From: Pseudomonas morbosilactucae
GTDB lineage: Bacteria > Pseudomonadota > Gammaproteobacteria > Pseudomonadales > Pseudomonadaceae
Length of the DNA stretch: 64,000 nucleotides
Reading direction: 5' to 3'
Assembly: GCF_023241715.1 (NCBI RefSeq)
Contig: NZ_JALQCW010000019.1
Location: forward strand, 1-64,000
Positions 8,496 to 16,427 of this stretch are shown piece by piece. The notes below the pieces were generated by a model. It saw nothing but the letters and a program-made list of their open reading frames with translations, had not been told where the DNA came from and did no database searches. Every line of letters starts with the position of its first letter. Position 1 is the stretch's first letter. The translations under genes and the position numbers were made by a program.

Positions 8496-9562
8496 GTACC
8501 CGTATCCCTTTGTATGGCGCGCTGTTTGGCGAGCAGGAAAAGTTGCTCCTGGAGTCCGCTGCGTTCACCGTGCGGGCCTGGACATACCCGTCCGGCGTCC
8601 GCGCCCTGAGCCTGGAAAACAGCCGGGGCCGGCTGGTGGTCCTGCCGTATCAGGGGCAGATGATCTGGTCGGCGGTGTTCGACGGTTGCGACCTGACCAT
8701 GAGCCACCTGTTCAACCAGCCCCGGCCCAGCCCGACGGTGATCGGCACCTACGGTTGCTTCATGTTCCACAGCGGCCTGTTGCGCAACGGCTGCCCGAGC
8801 CCGGCGGACGACCATGCGCTGCACGGCGAACTGCCGTGTGCGCCCATGGACAGCGCCTGGCTGGAGATTGGCGAAGACGCCTCGGGGGCCTACCTGCGCC
8901 TGGGCGGCAGCTATGAATACGCCCAGGGTTTTGGCGACCGCTACCTGGCCAGCCCCAGCGTGACCCTGCGCGACGCCTCGGCCCTGTTCGAGATCGCCCT
9001 GCAGGTGCGCAACCTGGCGAGCAAGCCCATGGACCTGATGTACATGGCCCATATGAACTACGCCTATGTGGAAGGCGCGCGGCTGGTGGAGCCCCTGGGG
9101 GCCGAGCGGATTCGCCTGCGCAGCAGCGTGCCGGCCCACGTCAAGCCGACCCCGGCCTGGAGTGCCTACATGGAGCAGTTGAGCCAGGACCCGGCGCAGT
9201 TACAGTGCTTGGACCAGCCGCAGCTGTACGACCCGGAAATCGTCTGCTTCTTCGACGGGGTGCAGGCCGATGCCGGCGGGCGGGCGCATTTTCTGCTCAA
9301 CCATCCCGATGGCGCGGGGTTTTACACCGGCTACCGGCCCGATCAGTTCGACCACGCGGCGCGCTGGATCCTGCACAACCCCGACCAGCAGGTGGCGGCC
9401 TTTGTCTTGCCCGCCACCTGCGAGCCTGAGGGCTACCTGGCGGAGTCCGCCAAGGGCCATGTGCGCTCACTGGTGGCCGGGGCCACGGCAGACTTCAGCG
9501 TGACCACCGGCTATCTGAGCCCGGCCGAGCGCCAGGCGTTGGAACAAACCCTGGTGCGTTGA
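8492..9562 (+). CDS. deoX: DUF4432-family aldose-epimerase-like protein (DeoX-like)
   Basis: This 356-residue protein has a galactose-mutarotase-like beta-sandwich. Typical stretches are VVLPYQGQMIWSAVFDG, a HGELPCAPM motif with a likely active-site His, and MAHMNYAYVEG. DUF4432 proteins accompany sugar kinases and permeases. DeoX in the Salmonella deoxyribose operon belongs to this kind and probably interconverts sugar anomers. The start overlaps the permease stop by four bases, so the genes are co-translated. The exact reaction is inference, and the symbol is given by analogy of operon content. Confidence 0.75.
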   Translation: MSTRIPLYGALFGEQEKLLLESAAFTVRAWTYPSGVRALSLENSRGRLVVLPYQGQMIWSAVFDGCDLTMSHLFNQPRPSPTVIGTYGCFMFHSGLLRNGCPSPADDHALHGELPCAPMDSAWLEIGEDASGAYLRLGGSYEYAQGFGDRYLASPSVTLRDASALFEIALQVRNLASKPMDLMYMAHMNYAYVEGARLVEPLGAERIRLRSSVPAHVKPTPAWSAYMEQLSQDPAQLQCLDQPQLYDPEIVCFFDGVQADAGGRAHFLLNHPDGAGFYTGYRPDQFDHAARWILHNPDQQVAAFVLPATCEPEGYLAESAKGHVRSLVAGATADFSVTTGYLSPAERQALEQTLVR

Positions 9563-9574
9563 GGCCGGGGCCGC

Positions 9575-10345
9575 TCAGAGCACCAGTTCGGCGCCCTGGG
9601 CGGCAATGGCGTCGCGGTAGGCCTTGGGGATTTTCTTGTCGCTGACCACGTACTGGAAGTCTTCCAGGCGGCCGAAGTGGGCGGTGCGCACGCTGTCGAA
9701 CTTGCTGTGGTCAGCCAGCAGCATGCGGTGCTGGGCCTGGCGCAGGACCTTCTGCTTGACCTCCACTTCATGGAAGTTGAAGCAGGTGACGCCGAATTCC
9801 TGGCTGACCCCGGCCGCCGAGACCAGGGCCCAGGTCAGGCGCACGCCATCGAGGATGCCGGTTTCGGCGCTGTTCTCGAACACCTGGTTTTTGCGGTGGA
9901 AGGTGCCGCCGCAGAGGACGATGGAGCAGTTGGGCTTTTGTTGCAGCTTGAGCAGCACGTTGAGGGAGTTGCACACGGCGGTGAACTCCAGTTCGTCCGG
10001 GATGAAGTCGACGACGAACGGGGTGGTGGTGCCACAGTCGAAAAACACCGTGTCGCCGGGCTGGATAAAGCGCGCGGCGAGTTTGCCGATGCGGCGTTTT
10101 TCCTCGACGTGGCGGGTGTCCTGTTCGGCCACCCGGTAGTCGCTGCCGTCGTTGCCGTCGAAGGCCCGGGTGATGTAGCCGCCCAGCAGCCGCAGCTGAT
10201 CGCTGTAGATGCTCAGGTCGCGACGCAGGGTCATTTCGGAGACGTCCAGCAGGGCGGCCATTTCCCGCAGGTGAATGGCGTTCTGGTCCTGCAGGGCTTG
10301 GAGGATGAGCTTGAGACGTTCGGCTTTTTTACTGTCCACAGGCAT
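9575..10345 (-). CDS. DeoR-family repressor of the deoxyribose locus
   Basis: This 256-residue protein has an N-terminal DeoR winged helix (residues 8-60, with LREMAALLDVSEMTLRRDL). A DeoRC sugar-phosphate sensor domain follows, with the usual DCGTTT and VCNSLNV motifs. It is transcribed towards the three-gene operon and divergently from deoC. The deoC-side gap and the kinase promoter share a 14-bp palindrome, so this protein most likely represses both units and is relieved by a deoxyribose phosphate. It corresponds to DeoQ/DeoR of enteric deoxyribose loci in role. The effector is inference. Confidence 0.85.
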   Translation of the reverse strand: MPVDSKKAERLKLILQALQDQNAIHLREMAALLDVSEMTLRRDLSIYSDQLRLLGGYITRAFDGNDGSDYRVAEQDTRHVEEKRRIGKLAARFIQPGDTVFFDCGTTTPFVVDFIPDELEFTAVCNSLNVLLKLQQKPNCSIVLCGGTFHRKNQVFENSAETGILDGVRLTWALVSAAGVSQEFGVTCFNFHEVEVKQKVLRQAQHRMLLADHSKFDSVRTAHFGRLEDFQYVVSDKKIPKAYRDAIAAQGAELVL

Positions 10346-10365
10346 TCCGGGGGTTGAATGTTGGT

Positions 10366-10400
10366 GTTATTTAAGTAACATTATTTGTTATTATTGTAAC
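10366..10400. promoter_or_regulatory. tandem DeoR-type operators between repressor gene and deoC
   Basis: Site one is GTTATTTAAGTAAC (10366-10379), one base different from the palindrome at 6093-6106. Site two is GTTATTATTGTAAC (10387-10400), which keeps the GTTA/TAAC half-sites. The two are offset by 21 bp, about two helical turns, which suits cooperative binding on one DNA face. The region is AT-rich and also holds the divergent promoters. Confidence 0.75.
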
Positions 10401-10468
10401 GTATTTGTGCAGGTGACCAGTGAATGTTGGCGCAGGCGCATCCCCATAGACAAGCTGGAGCTGACCTG

Positions 10469-11164
10469 ATGACCGACCTTAAGACGCGTCTTGAACCCGC
10501 CGCCTTGGCCAAATACATCGATCATACCCTGTTGGCCCCCCAGGCTTCGCGGGCGCAGATTACGACCCTGTGCGACGAAGCCCGCGAGCATGGTTTTTAC
10601 TCGGTGTGCGTGAACTCGGCCCAGGTGCCCCTGGCCGCCCAGTGCCTGCAAGGGCAAGACGTGGTGGTGTGCGCGGTGGTGGGCTTCCCCCTGGGGGCCG
10701 GGTTGAGCGCGGCCAAGGCGTTCGAGGCCGAGCAGGCGATTGCCGCCGGCGCCCGGGAAATCGACATGGTGTTGAACATCGGCTGGCTCAAGGAAGGTTT
10801 GCTGGCCGAGGTCAGCGACGACATCGCCCAGGTCCAGCGCGCCTGCGGTGCGGTGCCGTTGAAGGTGATCCTGGAAAACTGCCTGCTGAGCGACGCTGAC
10901 AAGGTCAGCGCCTGCGAAATCTGCCGTGAATTGGGGGTGGCCTTCGTCAAGACCTCCACCGGTTTCAGCCAGGGTGGCGCGACCCTGGAAGACGTGGCCC
11001 TGATGCGTCGCACCGTGGGCACCGGGGTCGGGGTCAAGGCCTCCGGCGGTGTGCGGGACTACCCCACGGCCATCGCCATGATCGAAGCCGGGGCCACGCG
11101 CCTTGGCTCCAGCTCGGGCATCGCCATCATCAGCGGCGCCCAGGCGTCGGGTTCGGGTTACTGA
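10469..11164 (+). CDS. deoC: deoxyribose-phosphate aldolase
   Basis: This 231-residue class I aldolase splits 2-deoxy-D-ribose 5-phosphate into glyceraldehyde 3-phosphate and acetaldehyde. The catalytic set is visible: D99 in EIDMVLN, the Schiff-base lysine K161 in FVKTSTGF, and the helper lysine K190 in [16 protein letters not shown] near the C-terminus forms the phosphate site. The ATG at 10469 has GGAG eight bases before it. A longer frame from 10424 is open but lacks family similarity at its N-terminus. It completes the pathway begun by the kinase and permease and is set apart from them by the divergent repressor gene. Confidence 0.95.
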   Translation: MTDLKTRLEPAALAKYIDHTLLAPQASRAQITTLCDEAREHGFYSVCVNSAQVPLAAQCLQGQDVVVCAVVGFPLGAGLSAAKAFEAEQAIAAGAREIDMVLNIGWLKEGLLAEVSDDIAQVQRACGAVPLKVILENCLLSDADKVSACEICRELGVAFVKTSTGFSQGGATLEDVALMRRTVGTGVGVKASGGVRDYPTAIAMIEAGATRLGSSSGIAIISGAQASGSGY

Positions 11165-11203
11165 GGCCGCGTCGGTCCCGTTAACAAAACCCAGGCTCAA
11201 AAA

Positions 11204-11238
11204 AGCGCCCCATGACACAGGCCGTGTTATGGGGCGCT
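11204..11238. terminator. rho-independent terminator between convergent genes
   Basis: A long stem pairs AGCGCCCCATGACAC with its near-complement ending at 11238, with a short loop. An A-run just left of the stem becomes a U-run for the minus-strand transcript of the next gene. It also follows deoC on the plus strand. Confidence 0.8.
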
Positions 11239-11255
11239 GTTGCGTCGGGCCGGGT

Positions 11256-11609
11256 TCAGCCGCCGACGTGCCGGGAAATGTCCCGATAGGTGCGTTTGTC
11301 CGTGGCCGCCAGCAATTGCCGGCCATCCTTGAAGGTGCCGATAAAGGTCACCTCGGTCTCGGTGCCGGCTATCAGGTAGCCGGCCAGGGCCCCCACCGGC
11401 CCCAGGAGCATGGCCCCGGCGATGCCGAAGCTGAGGGCGTCGTTGCTGGTGACGGAATCCTCGGTGGCGATTTCCAGGGTTTTGAAGGCCGAGGCCTTGA
11501 TCTCCACCCCGGGCGAGGCGTTGAAGGCGGTTTTCAACTTGAAGGTGCCTCGGCGGTATTCGCCGTCACCCTGAAGAAAATCACCGGATAGAACCTTGAT
11601 CGTTGCCAT
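11256..11609 (-). CDS. conserved hypothetical protein
   Basis: This 117-residue protein is of no recognised family. The N-terminal half is beta-rich and polar (MATIKVLSGDFLQGDGEYRR). A Gly/Ala-rich hydrophobic stretch follows at about residues 60-80 (FGIAGAMLLGPVGALAGYLI) and could be a short membrane hairpin or a glycine-zipper. A C-terminal beta segment (TEVTFIGTFKDGRQLLAATD) resembles a small ligand- or SHOCT-like fold. It is transcribed alone, with a clear terminator downstream. Function unknown. Confidence 0.7.
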   Translation of the reverse strand: MATIKVLSGDFLQGDGEYRRGTFKLKTAFNASPGVEIKASAFKTLEIATEDSVTSNDALSFGIAGAMLLGPVGALAGYLIAGTETEVTFIGTFKDGRQLLAATDKRTYRDISRHVGG

Positions 11610-11775
11610 GTTGAATCATCCTTGTCCAAGCATTGCCAGACCGGCCATTGGGCTCTGCCTGGGGGGGAGCGTCAATGGCGTCGCGATGAAGGGCGCTACC
11701 CTCAGTCGGATGGCGCCGCAGCCCCGAGCTTCTGCGCCTGCCCGCGGCCGCGCACTGATCCACGTCAGTGGCCGG

Positions 11776-13131
11776 TCAGTGTTGCAGGCTCAGGGACGCG
11801 TCCTCGATCTGTTGCGCCAGGCTTTTCAGGTTGCTGCCCAGGGCCGGGCTTTTGGCGTGGCCCAGCAGGAAGCTGAAGCTGGCCTGGTAGTCGGTGGCCG
11901 GCTTGCTGCCGTCCGCCGCCACGCTGGCGTACACATGGCAACCCAGGCAGCTCGTGTGATTGGTCTGGAGGAAGGTTTCCAGCACCGGGTTGATCAGGGT
12001 GTCGTGGTTCGGCGTGCCACTGGGCGCCGGTGCCGTGGCCCCGGGCTGACCGATGGCTTGTGGCGAAGTCGGCCATTGCACGTCCACCAACTGGTAGTAC
12101 TGCAAGGCGGAGCCCGGGGCCTGTTGGGCGATCAGGTTCTGCATGTATTGGTTGATGTTCTGCGCCTCTGGCGTCGGCGGGAAGTTCTGCACCACCTGGG
12201 TCGGATTGCTGGTTTTGTCATTGGGCTGGCACTGGGCCGGCGCGCACTGCGGGTTGTTGAACGAGTAGTGCGCCCCTGGGGTGGCGCCGGCCACCGTGGG
12301 GGCGTTGTCGAGCTGCTGGAAGGTCGCCCAGAACCCCTGGTTGAAGGCGCTGGAAGGCATCTGGAACACATGCAGCCCGACCAGGCCCACGGTCACCGGC
12401 GTGCTGCTGCCGGGCAGCAACGCTTGGGCGGTGAGAAAGCGCTGGGGGTTATCCGGGGCGCTCAGCACCTTCCAGGCGGCCTTGATCTCGATGGAGTTGT
12501 TCGGCAGCACGATGCCTTTTTGCTTGGCATAGAGGTTCTGCTGGGCGGGGTTGTACAGCTGGTTGTTGTAGATGAAGTCGAAGTTGACCTCATTCACCAG
12601 CATTTCGTAGTACACCGGGCTGCCGGCCTGGTCGTAGAGCACGCCGCCGCCGACCTGCTCGATTTCCCGTAGCGCCGGGGATTCGTTGGCATTGGCGGCG
12701 CGAAAGACCTTGCTGGTGCTGTTAAGCAGGCGGATCGACGGCAACGCCCGTGCCACGCCTCGGGTCTGCAAGCGCTGCACCGACAGGAAGTTGTCGTTCC
12801 AGGCTGGCGGTTGCTGGCCATTGGGCAGGTACAGCTCGTTGTAATCCTTGTAGGTCTGCCAGACGCTGGGGCCCGGGCTGCCCAGGCTGGCGGCGGCATT
12901 CGGTACGCCCCGTTGGCCTGGGGTGGCCGGCCAGTTGAGGTAGACCATGGTTTGCCACATGAAGCAGTCCACCGCGCTGTCGCTGGCGCTGAAATTGGGG
13001 TTGGCGAGTGTCGGTTGCAGGGTTGGCGAGGGGACGAACGGGCTGCCGCATAGCGGCGCGCCCATGGCCTGGGTGGCCGGTAAGCCGAGTAGCAGGGCCA
13101 GGCCGAGTAACACCGTAGGACGACGGCGCAT
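11776..13131 (-). CDS. secreted protein with one c-type haem site, function unknown
   Basis: This 451-residue protein has a clear signal peptide (cleavage near MGAPLCG, residue 25). A large domain follows containing FMWQTMVYLNWPATPGQRG and VWQTYKDYNELYLP. One haem attachment motif, CLGCH, lies at about residue 400 (in HTSCLGCHVYAS). It should be exported and loaded with haem c in the periplasm. The haem site sits in a small C-terminal part after the large unassigned domain. The FMWQTMVYLNWPA pattern appears to be a conserved family feature, but I cannot name a function. The gene follows the 555-residue partner gene by about 110 bp on the same strand, so the two are probably one transcription unit. 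Confidence 0.8.
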   Translation of the reverse strand: MRRRPTVLLGLALLLGLPATQAMGAPLCGSPFVPSPTLQPTLANPNFSASDSAVDCFMWQTMVYLNWPATPGQRGVPNAAASLGSPGPSVWQTYKDYNELYLPNGQQPPAWNDNFLSVQRLQTRGVARALPSIRLLNSTSKVFRAANANESPALREIEQVGGGVLYDQAGSPVYYEMLVNEVNFDFIYNNQLYNPAQQNLYAKQKGIVLPNNSIEIKAAWKVLSAPDNPQRFLTAQALLPGSSTPVTVGLVGLHVFQMPSSAFNQGFWATFQQLDNAPTVAGATPGAHYSFNNPQCAPAQCQPNDKTSNPTQVVQNFPPTPEAQNINQYMQNLIAQQAPGSALQYYQLVDVQWPTSPQAIGQPGATAPAPSGTPNHDTLINPVLETFLQTNHTSCLGCHVYASVAADGSKPATDYQASFSFLLGHAKSPALGSNLKSLAQQIEDASLSLQH

Positions 13132-13242
13132 GATGATTCCTCCTTGAATACATGGATCAGCGGACGCCTGGAACAGGCCGTGGCGGGCAGCCCCAGGCTG
13201 CCCGCCACGGTCGATGAGGCGGGCATTACAGGTGGGCAGGGC

Positions 13243-14910
13243 TCAGCCGCGACCGCGACGGAAGTTCGGCTTGCTCGGGCCGGTCTGTGAGGTGACCAGG
13301 GTCGGGCCGCCGACGGTCAGCAGGCCGATCGCCGCCTGTTGGGTGCTGGCCATGCCAGGCACGCTGGCGAGAACCGTGCGATCCCCCGGGGCGGCGTTGG
13401 CGTCGGCGCTGATGCTCACCAGATACAGGCTCATGTCCAGCCCCGGCAGGTCCTGGGTGCCGGTGATGCTGATGCTGACGCCGCCTTCGACCACGCTGAA
13501 GCTGGCGCCGTTCGGGGTCTGGCTGGTGTTGAGCAGCAAGGCAATGTTGTCCACTTGCTGCCCGGGGCGGATGGCCAGGGCCAGGATCGGAATCGACAGC
13601 GCCTGCTCGTTGCTGGCTAGTTCCTGGGCCCGGTAGGCGTTGAACACCGACAGCGGTTGCAGTGCCGATACCGACGGGCTGGGGTTGTCGCTGTCCAGGG
13701 TGCCGGCCACCGGTTGCTGGGTCACGCCGCTGTTGCCAAACACCGTGGCCATCAAGCCCATGGTGATGGTGCCGGCGATCTGCGAGGCGTACTGGATTTT
13801 TGCACCGTTGATGCTGATGTCGCTGACGGTAAAGTTTTTGCCCGCAGGCACACTGAAGGTCGCGTGGAGGATGCGGTCGATGTCGTCCGAGGTCTGCGCC
13901 AGGTGGCCTCGGTTGATGGTCCAGCAGGCCGCCGCCGGGCTGCCGTCGGGGGTGGTGTAGCCGCTGAAGTCCGGGGTCTGGATGTACAGACCCGGCGGGT
14001 TGGTCAGGGTCGCCCGGACCTCGGTCAGCCCAGAGGTGTAGTTGACGTACTGGTTGACGTTCTGGCCGATGGTCGGGTCGCTGTGGCGGCCGATGCGCCC
14101 GTAACGGGCGTAGCACACCAGTTGCGAGGCCGAGGTCACCGGTTCGTTGTTCAGCTCCCGGGGCATGGTCGCGGCCGCTGCCAGGTCGTACTCGGCGCCC
14201 AGGGTGTTGGGCGAGCTGGTCAGGTGCATGGCGCCGCCGCTGCCGGGCAGGGTCTGGGTGCCGCTGTTCCACTTGTTCAGCGGGTTGTAGCACGGCGCTC
14301 CGGTCACCGGGTCGATCACCGTTTGGCCCTGGGCATCCTTGAGGCTCAGGTCGGCCAACTGCACCGCCGGGTTGATCAACTGCTGGTAGCGCTGCAGCAC
14401 TTTGCCCGGGTCCACTTGCCACAGGGTCATCCAGTATTCCGGGTTCTCACAGGTGAACATCACGCTGGTGATCTGCCCGGCGGCGTTGCGGGTCACGCTC
14501 CATTCACAGTATTCGTCCTGCCAGCCCCGGGGGCCGGTGGGCGAGTAGGGCGCCGCGGGGATGCTCTGCTGGGTGCAGAGGTTGGTGGTGACGTTGGCCG
14601 GCACGCCCTGGTCGGCCCATTGCAGCCAGTTCGCCGACTGGTTGGGGAACAGCGCGGGGATGCGCCCGGGGAAGGCGTTCCAGGTGATGGGGGCATTCAC
14701 CGAAGTGCTCGGGGTGTCGGTGTCCAGAGGGTTGTAGAAGGCCGGGCGCGGGCCGTAGTTGATCAAGTCCCAGACGTCGCCCACCAGTGCCGCGTTGACC
14801 CAGCGATTGATGTTGCCGCTCCAGGCGGCGTTCATCCGCTCTTGCTGGGCGGGGCTGTCACTGAAGTCCTGGATGTCGGCGGGGGTGGAAAATTGCGTGA
14901 GTTTGGCCAT
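13243..14910 (-). CDS. uncharacterised 555-residue protein paired with the haem protein
   Basis: No signal peptide is visible (MAKLTQFSTPADIQDF) and no transmembrane segment. Distinctive stretches include WQDEYCEWSVTR, VMFTCENPEYWMTLW, CYNPLNKWN, GAMHLTSSPNTLGAEYDL and CYARYGRIGRHSDPTIG. Several Cys, Trp and His residues there look conserved in kind, as in an enzyme core. The C-terminal third (about 400-540) is beta-rich and resembles an accessory sandwich domain. The tail is short and basic (FRRGRG). I do not recognise the family. The partner gene encodes a periplasmic haem protein, so a redox role is possible, but then the export route of this protein is unexplained. Confidence 0.75.
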   Translation of the reverse strand: MAKLTQFSTPADIQDFSDSPAQQERMNAAWSGNINRWVNAALVGDVWDLINYGPRPAFYNPLDTDTPSTSVNAPITWNAFPGRIPALFPNQSANWLQWADQGVPANVTTNLCTQQSIPAAPYSPTGPRGWQDEYCEWSVTRNAAGQITSVMFTCENPEYWMTLWQVDPGKVLQRYQQLINPAVQLADLSLKDAQGQTVIDPVTGAPCYNPLNKWNSGTQTLPGSGGAMHLTSSPNTLGAEYDLAAAATMPRELNNEPVTSASQLVCYARYGRIGRHSDPTIGQNVNQYVNYTSGLTEVRATLTNPPGLYIQTPDFSGYTTPDGSPAAACWTINRGHLAQTSDDIDRILHATFSVPAGKNFTVSDISINGAKIQYASQIAGTITMGLMATVFGNSGVTQQPVAGTLDSDNPSPSVSALQPLSVFNAYRAQELASNEQALSIPILALAIRPGQQVDNIALLLNTSQTPNGASFSVVEGGVSISITGTQDLPGLDMSLYLVSISADANAAPGDRTVLASVPGMASTQQAAIGLLTVGGPTLVTSQTGPSKPNFRRGRG

Positions 14911-15201
14911 GGTGCAAACACTCCTTGTTTGTCTTGTGTCGATCGCCTCCCACGGTATGGAAAGCGGGAGTGCTGAACGCTAGCCGAGGTTGGGGAGGAT
15001 TCAAGGGGCGGGTTAAATCGGTTGGCAATATCAAACCGCCATTACTTGCTGTTTTGGCTATTGAAAGGGGCGGGTGCCGGGTGTGACGGATCACGGGGCA
15101 ATGTTAAAAAATGTTAGATTGAAAAATAACTTCACATAATCCGCTCATTGGTGGATGATCTGCCACAACCTGTAAAGCACCCTGATAACAACATAAACAG
15201 G

Positions 15202-15519
15202 ATGGCTACCATGTTCGACAAGGCCCTTTTACCTCTGCCGAGTGACCCCGTTACTCCGCCTGCGCCGGCTGCTGTTTGCGGTGCATCCCTGCCTGCCGGC
15301 TACGCTGAATGCCTGCTGGCCGCCGCCTTCGGCGTGCCCCTGGCAGTCCTCGATCAAGCCCTGCTGCACCTCGAATCTTCCGCCTTGAATGCTGCCGCGA
15401 GCCCTGTGCCGGCCAGCGTCTCGGCGCCGAACAACGTCTATTCCCTCAATGCGGCCCGCCGCCTGCGCCTGGCTGGGCAGAACCGGTCGCAGCTTTCCAC
15501 TGGAGTCCCCCATGAATAA
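15202..15519 (+). CDS. small Ala/Pro-rich hypothetical protein upstream of ltnD
   Basis: This 105-residue frame begins MATMFDKALLPLP and runs into ltnD, overlapping its start by eight bases. An alternative ATG lies at 15211 with an AGGATG-like ribosome site. It has a plausible hydrophobic core (AECLLAAAFGVPLAVLDQAL) and no known domain. Position and overlap suggest it is translated as the first gene or leader of the threonate operon. It could also be a chance frame in the 5' untranslated region. Confidence 0.45.
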   Translation: MATMFDKALLPLPSDPVTPPAPAAVCGASLPAGYAECLLAAAFGVPLAVLDQALLHLESSALNAAASPVPASVSAPNNVYSLNAARRLRLAGQNRSQLSTGVPHE

Positions 15520-16417
15520 CAAGAATGTCGGTGTTGTCGGTCTGGGCGCGATGGGCCTGGGCATTGCCCGCTCGCTGTTGCGCAGTGGCTTCAATGTGCA
15601 TGCCTGTGACGTCCGCGCTGCGGTCACCGAGCAGTTCGCCGCTGAAGGTGGCGTGGCCTGCGCTTCGCCGGCCGCCATGGCCGCTGAATGCGATGTGATC
15701 ATCACCGTGGTGGTCAACGCCGATCAGACTGAAAGCGTGTTGTTCGGTGATAACGGTGCGGTCGCCGCCCTGCGTCCCGGCAGCCTGCTGATCGGTTGCG
15801 CCACCGTGGCCCCGACCTACGCCGTCGAACTGGGCCAGCGCCTGAGCGATCTGGGCCTGCTGTACCTCGACGCGCCGATCTCCGGTGGCGCCGCCAAGGC
15901 CGCCGCCGGCGAGATGACCATGATGACCTCCGGCCCGGCCGACGCTTACGCCAAGGCCGAGGCGATCCTCGGCGGCATGGCGGGCAAGGTGTATCGCCTG
16001 GGCGACGCCCATGGCCTGGGCTCCAAGGTGAAAATCATCAACCAATTGCTGGCCGGGGTGCACATCGCCGCGTCCGCCGAAGCCATGGCCCTGGGCCTGC
16101 GTGAAGGCGTGGATGCCGATGCGCTGTATGAAGTCATCACCCACAGCGCTGGCAATTCCTGGATGTTCGAAAACCGCGTTCCGCACATCCTCAAGGCCGA
16201 TTACACGCCGCTGTCCGCCGTGGACATTTTCGTCAAGGACCTGGGCCTGGTGCTCGATACCGCCCGCGCCAGCAAATTCCCGTTGCCGCTGTCGGCCACC
16301 GCCCACCAGATGTTCATGCAGGCCTCCAGCGCCGGTTTTGGCCGCGAGGACGACTCGGCAGTGATCAAGATTTTCCCGGGCATCGAATTGCCGACCGCCA
16401 AGCCTGAGTCTGTTTGA
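15512..16417 (+). CDS. ltnD: L-threonate dehydrogenase
   Basis: This 301-residue member of the beta-hydroxyacid dehydrogenase family has the N-terminal NAD site GVVGLGAMGLGIARSLL, the substrate motif DAPISGGAAKAAAGEM, and the catalytic-lysine helix KVKIINQLLAG. By the established pathway it oxidises L-threonate (or D-erythronate) to the 2-oxo acid. The specific assignment rests on its neighbours otnK, otnC and otnI, which match the E. coli ygbJKLMN order. The TGGAG ribosome site is seven bases upstream. It leads the operon proper, with about 10 bp to otnK. Confidence 0.92.
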   Translation: MNNKNVGVVGLGAMGLGIARSLLRSGFNVHACDVRAAVTEQFAAEGGVACASPAAMAAECDVIITVVVNADQTESVLFGDNGAVAALRPGSLLIGCATVAPTYAVELGQRLSDLGLLYLDAPISGGAAKAAAGEMTMMTSGPADAYAKAEAILGGMAGKVYRLGDAHGLGSKVKIINQLLAGVHIAASAEAMALGLREGVDADALYEVITHSAGNSWMFENRVPHILKADYTPLSAVDIFVKDLGLVLDTARASKFPLPLSATAHQMFMQASSAGFGREDDSAVIKIFPGIELPTAKPESV

Positions 16418-16427
16418 GGAACGCCCC

